From: Psychroflexus aurantiacus
GTDB taxonomy: Bacteria; Bacteroidota; Bacteroidia; Flavobacteriales; Flavobacteriaceae
Reading direction: 5' to 3'
DNA length: 64,000 bases
NCBI RefSeq assembly: GCF_010820555.1
Contig: NZ_JAAIKD010000003.1
Location: 186,001-250,000 of the forward strand
Position 1 is the stretch's first letter; every line of letters begins with the position of its first letter. Positions 63,935 through 64,000 of the stretch are shown one piece after another. The notes below the pieces were generated by a model, which saw nothing but the letters and a program-made list of their open reading frames with translations, made no database searches and was not told where the DNA came from. The position numbers and the translations under genes are program-made.

Positions 63935-64000
63935 TCAATAAAAAACCGAATACAGCACTGCCAAAATAATCATTACCGCAAATGTGCTGATATTAAAGAT
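63935..64000 (-). CDS. Possible C-terminus of a minus-strand membrane protein, cut by window edge
   Basis: 21 residues and a TGA at 63935-63937. They read as one hydrophobic helix (STFAVMIILAVLYSVFY). The hairpin just after the stop fits a gene end. Too short to identify. Confidence 0.4.
   Translation of the reverse strand: MFNISTFAVMIILAVLYSVFY

Larger units (their letters stand above)
63708..64000. other. Intergenic region with a terminator and a possible gene end
   Basis: 293 bases at the window edge. A minus-strand reading frame (63739-63867) reads like protein but has no start. The hairpin at 63880-63913 follows. A minus-strand frame ends at 63935. Confidence 0.5.

Overview
The window is an ordinary, gene-dense chromosomal segment of a Bacteroidota bacterium, most likely family Flavobacteriaceae. 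Support: gldB and gldC gliding genes; TAnnTTTG promoter -7 boxes in place of TATAAT; a sigma/FecR/TonB-receptor trio with an N-terminal STN domain; DUF5686, fasciclin and CHRD surface lipoproteins; and a DnaG of the flavobacterial type. I see no phage, insertion sequence, CRISPR array, rRNA or tRNA. The genus cannot be named from this sequence.

Layout. 1-4655 (minus): start of the division and cell-wall cluster mraZ-rsmH-ftsL-ftsI-murE, murE cut by the window edge. 4656-4998: divergent control region with three MraZ-type repeats and two perfect DnaA boxes. 4999-6375: an alpha/beta hydrolase and the ribosome-assembly GTPase engB. 6376-8031 (minus): gldB-gldC and a small CxxC protein. 8114-16042: nadE, dnaG, polyprenyl synthase, rlmN, HMG-CoA lyase, LysE-type exporter and pyrD. 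16153-22205: pepT, a GyrI-like protein, crcB, a hydroxyacid dehydrogenase, a MazG-like pyrophosphohydrolase and a deoxynucleoside kinase. 22249-31728: rpe, ypdA, a duplicated membrane protein, a flavin monooxygenase, sucC, pyrG and yidC. 31804-42239: a fasciclin/cupredoxin lipoprotein, mnmA, a nitronate monooxygenase-like enzyme, a LysM plus type-1 binding-fold protein behind guaA, a pyridoxamine oxidase-like protein, a five-repeat CHRD lipoprotein and queE. 42362-48958: a run of plus-strand genes (lipoprotein, hydrolase, rluF-like, glyoxalase, AI-2E, YkvA), then ffh, ppa and a DUF2141 protein. 49115-58375: an ECF sigma factor, a FecR anti-sigma and a TonB receptor, flanked by lipoproteins and a DUF5686 outer-membrane protein. 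58440-63707: pdhB, etfBA, a bifunctional-nuclease family protein and a NupC-type transporter.

The strongest leads are regulatory. A CTTAGGGTA element lies 43-54 nt before the sigma gene's divergent lipoprotein and before another lipoprotein, and forms an inverted repeat at the sigma gene itself. DnaA and MraZ sites abut upstream of mraZ. Five core genes have their -7 box only 3-6 nt from the start codon, which suggests leaderless mRNAs. Several proteins have unusual architectures: a primase without zinc ligands, a fasciclin-cupredoxin fusion, a LysM plus type-1 binding-fold protein, and a nucleoside transporter with a secreted N-terminal domain. Most of the window is nevertheless housekeeping, and no obviously new multi-gene system is present. 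All calls come from reading the sequence; no database search was run.
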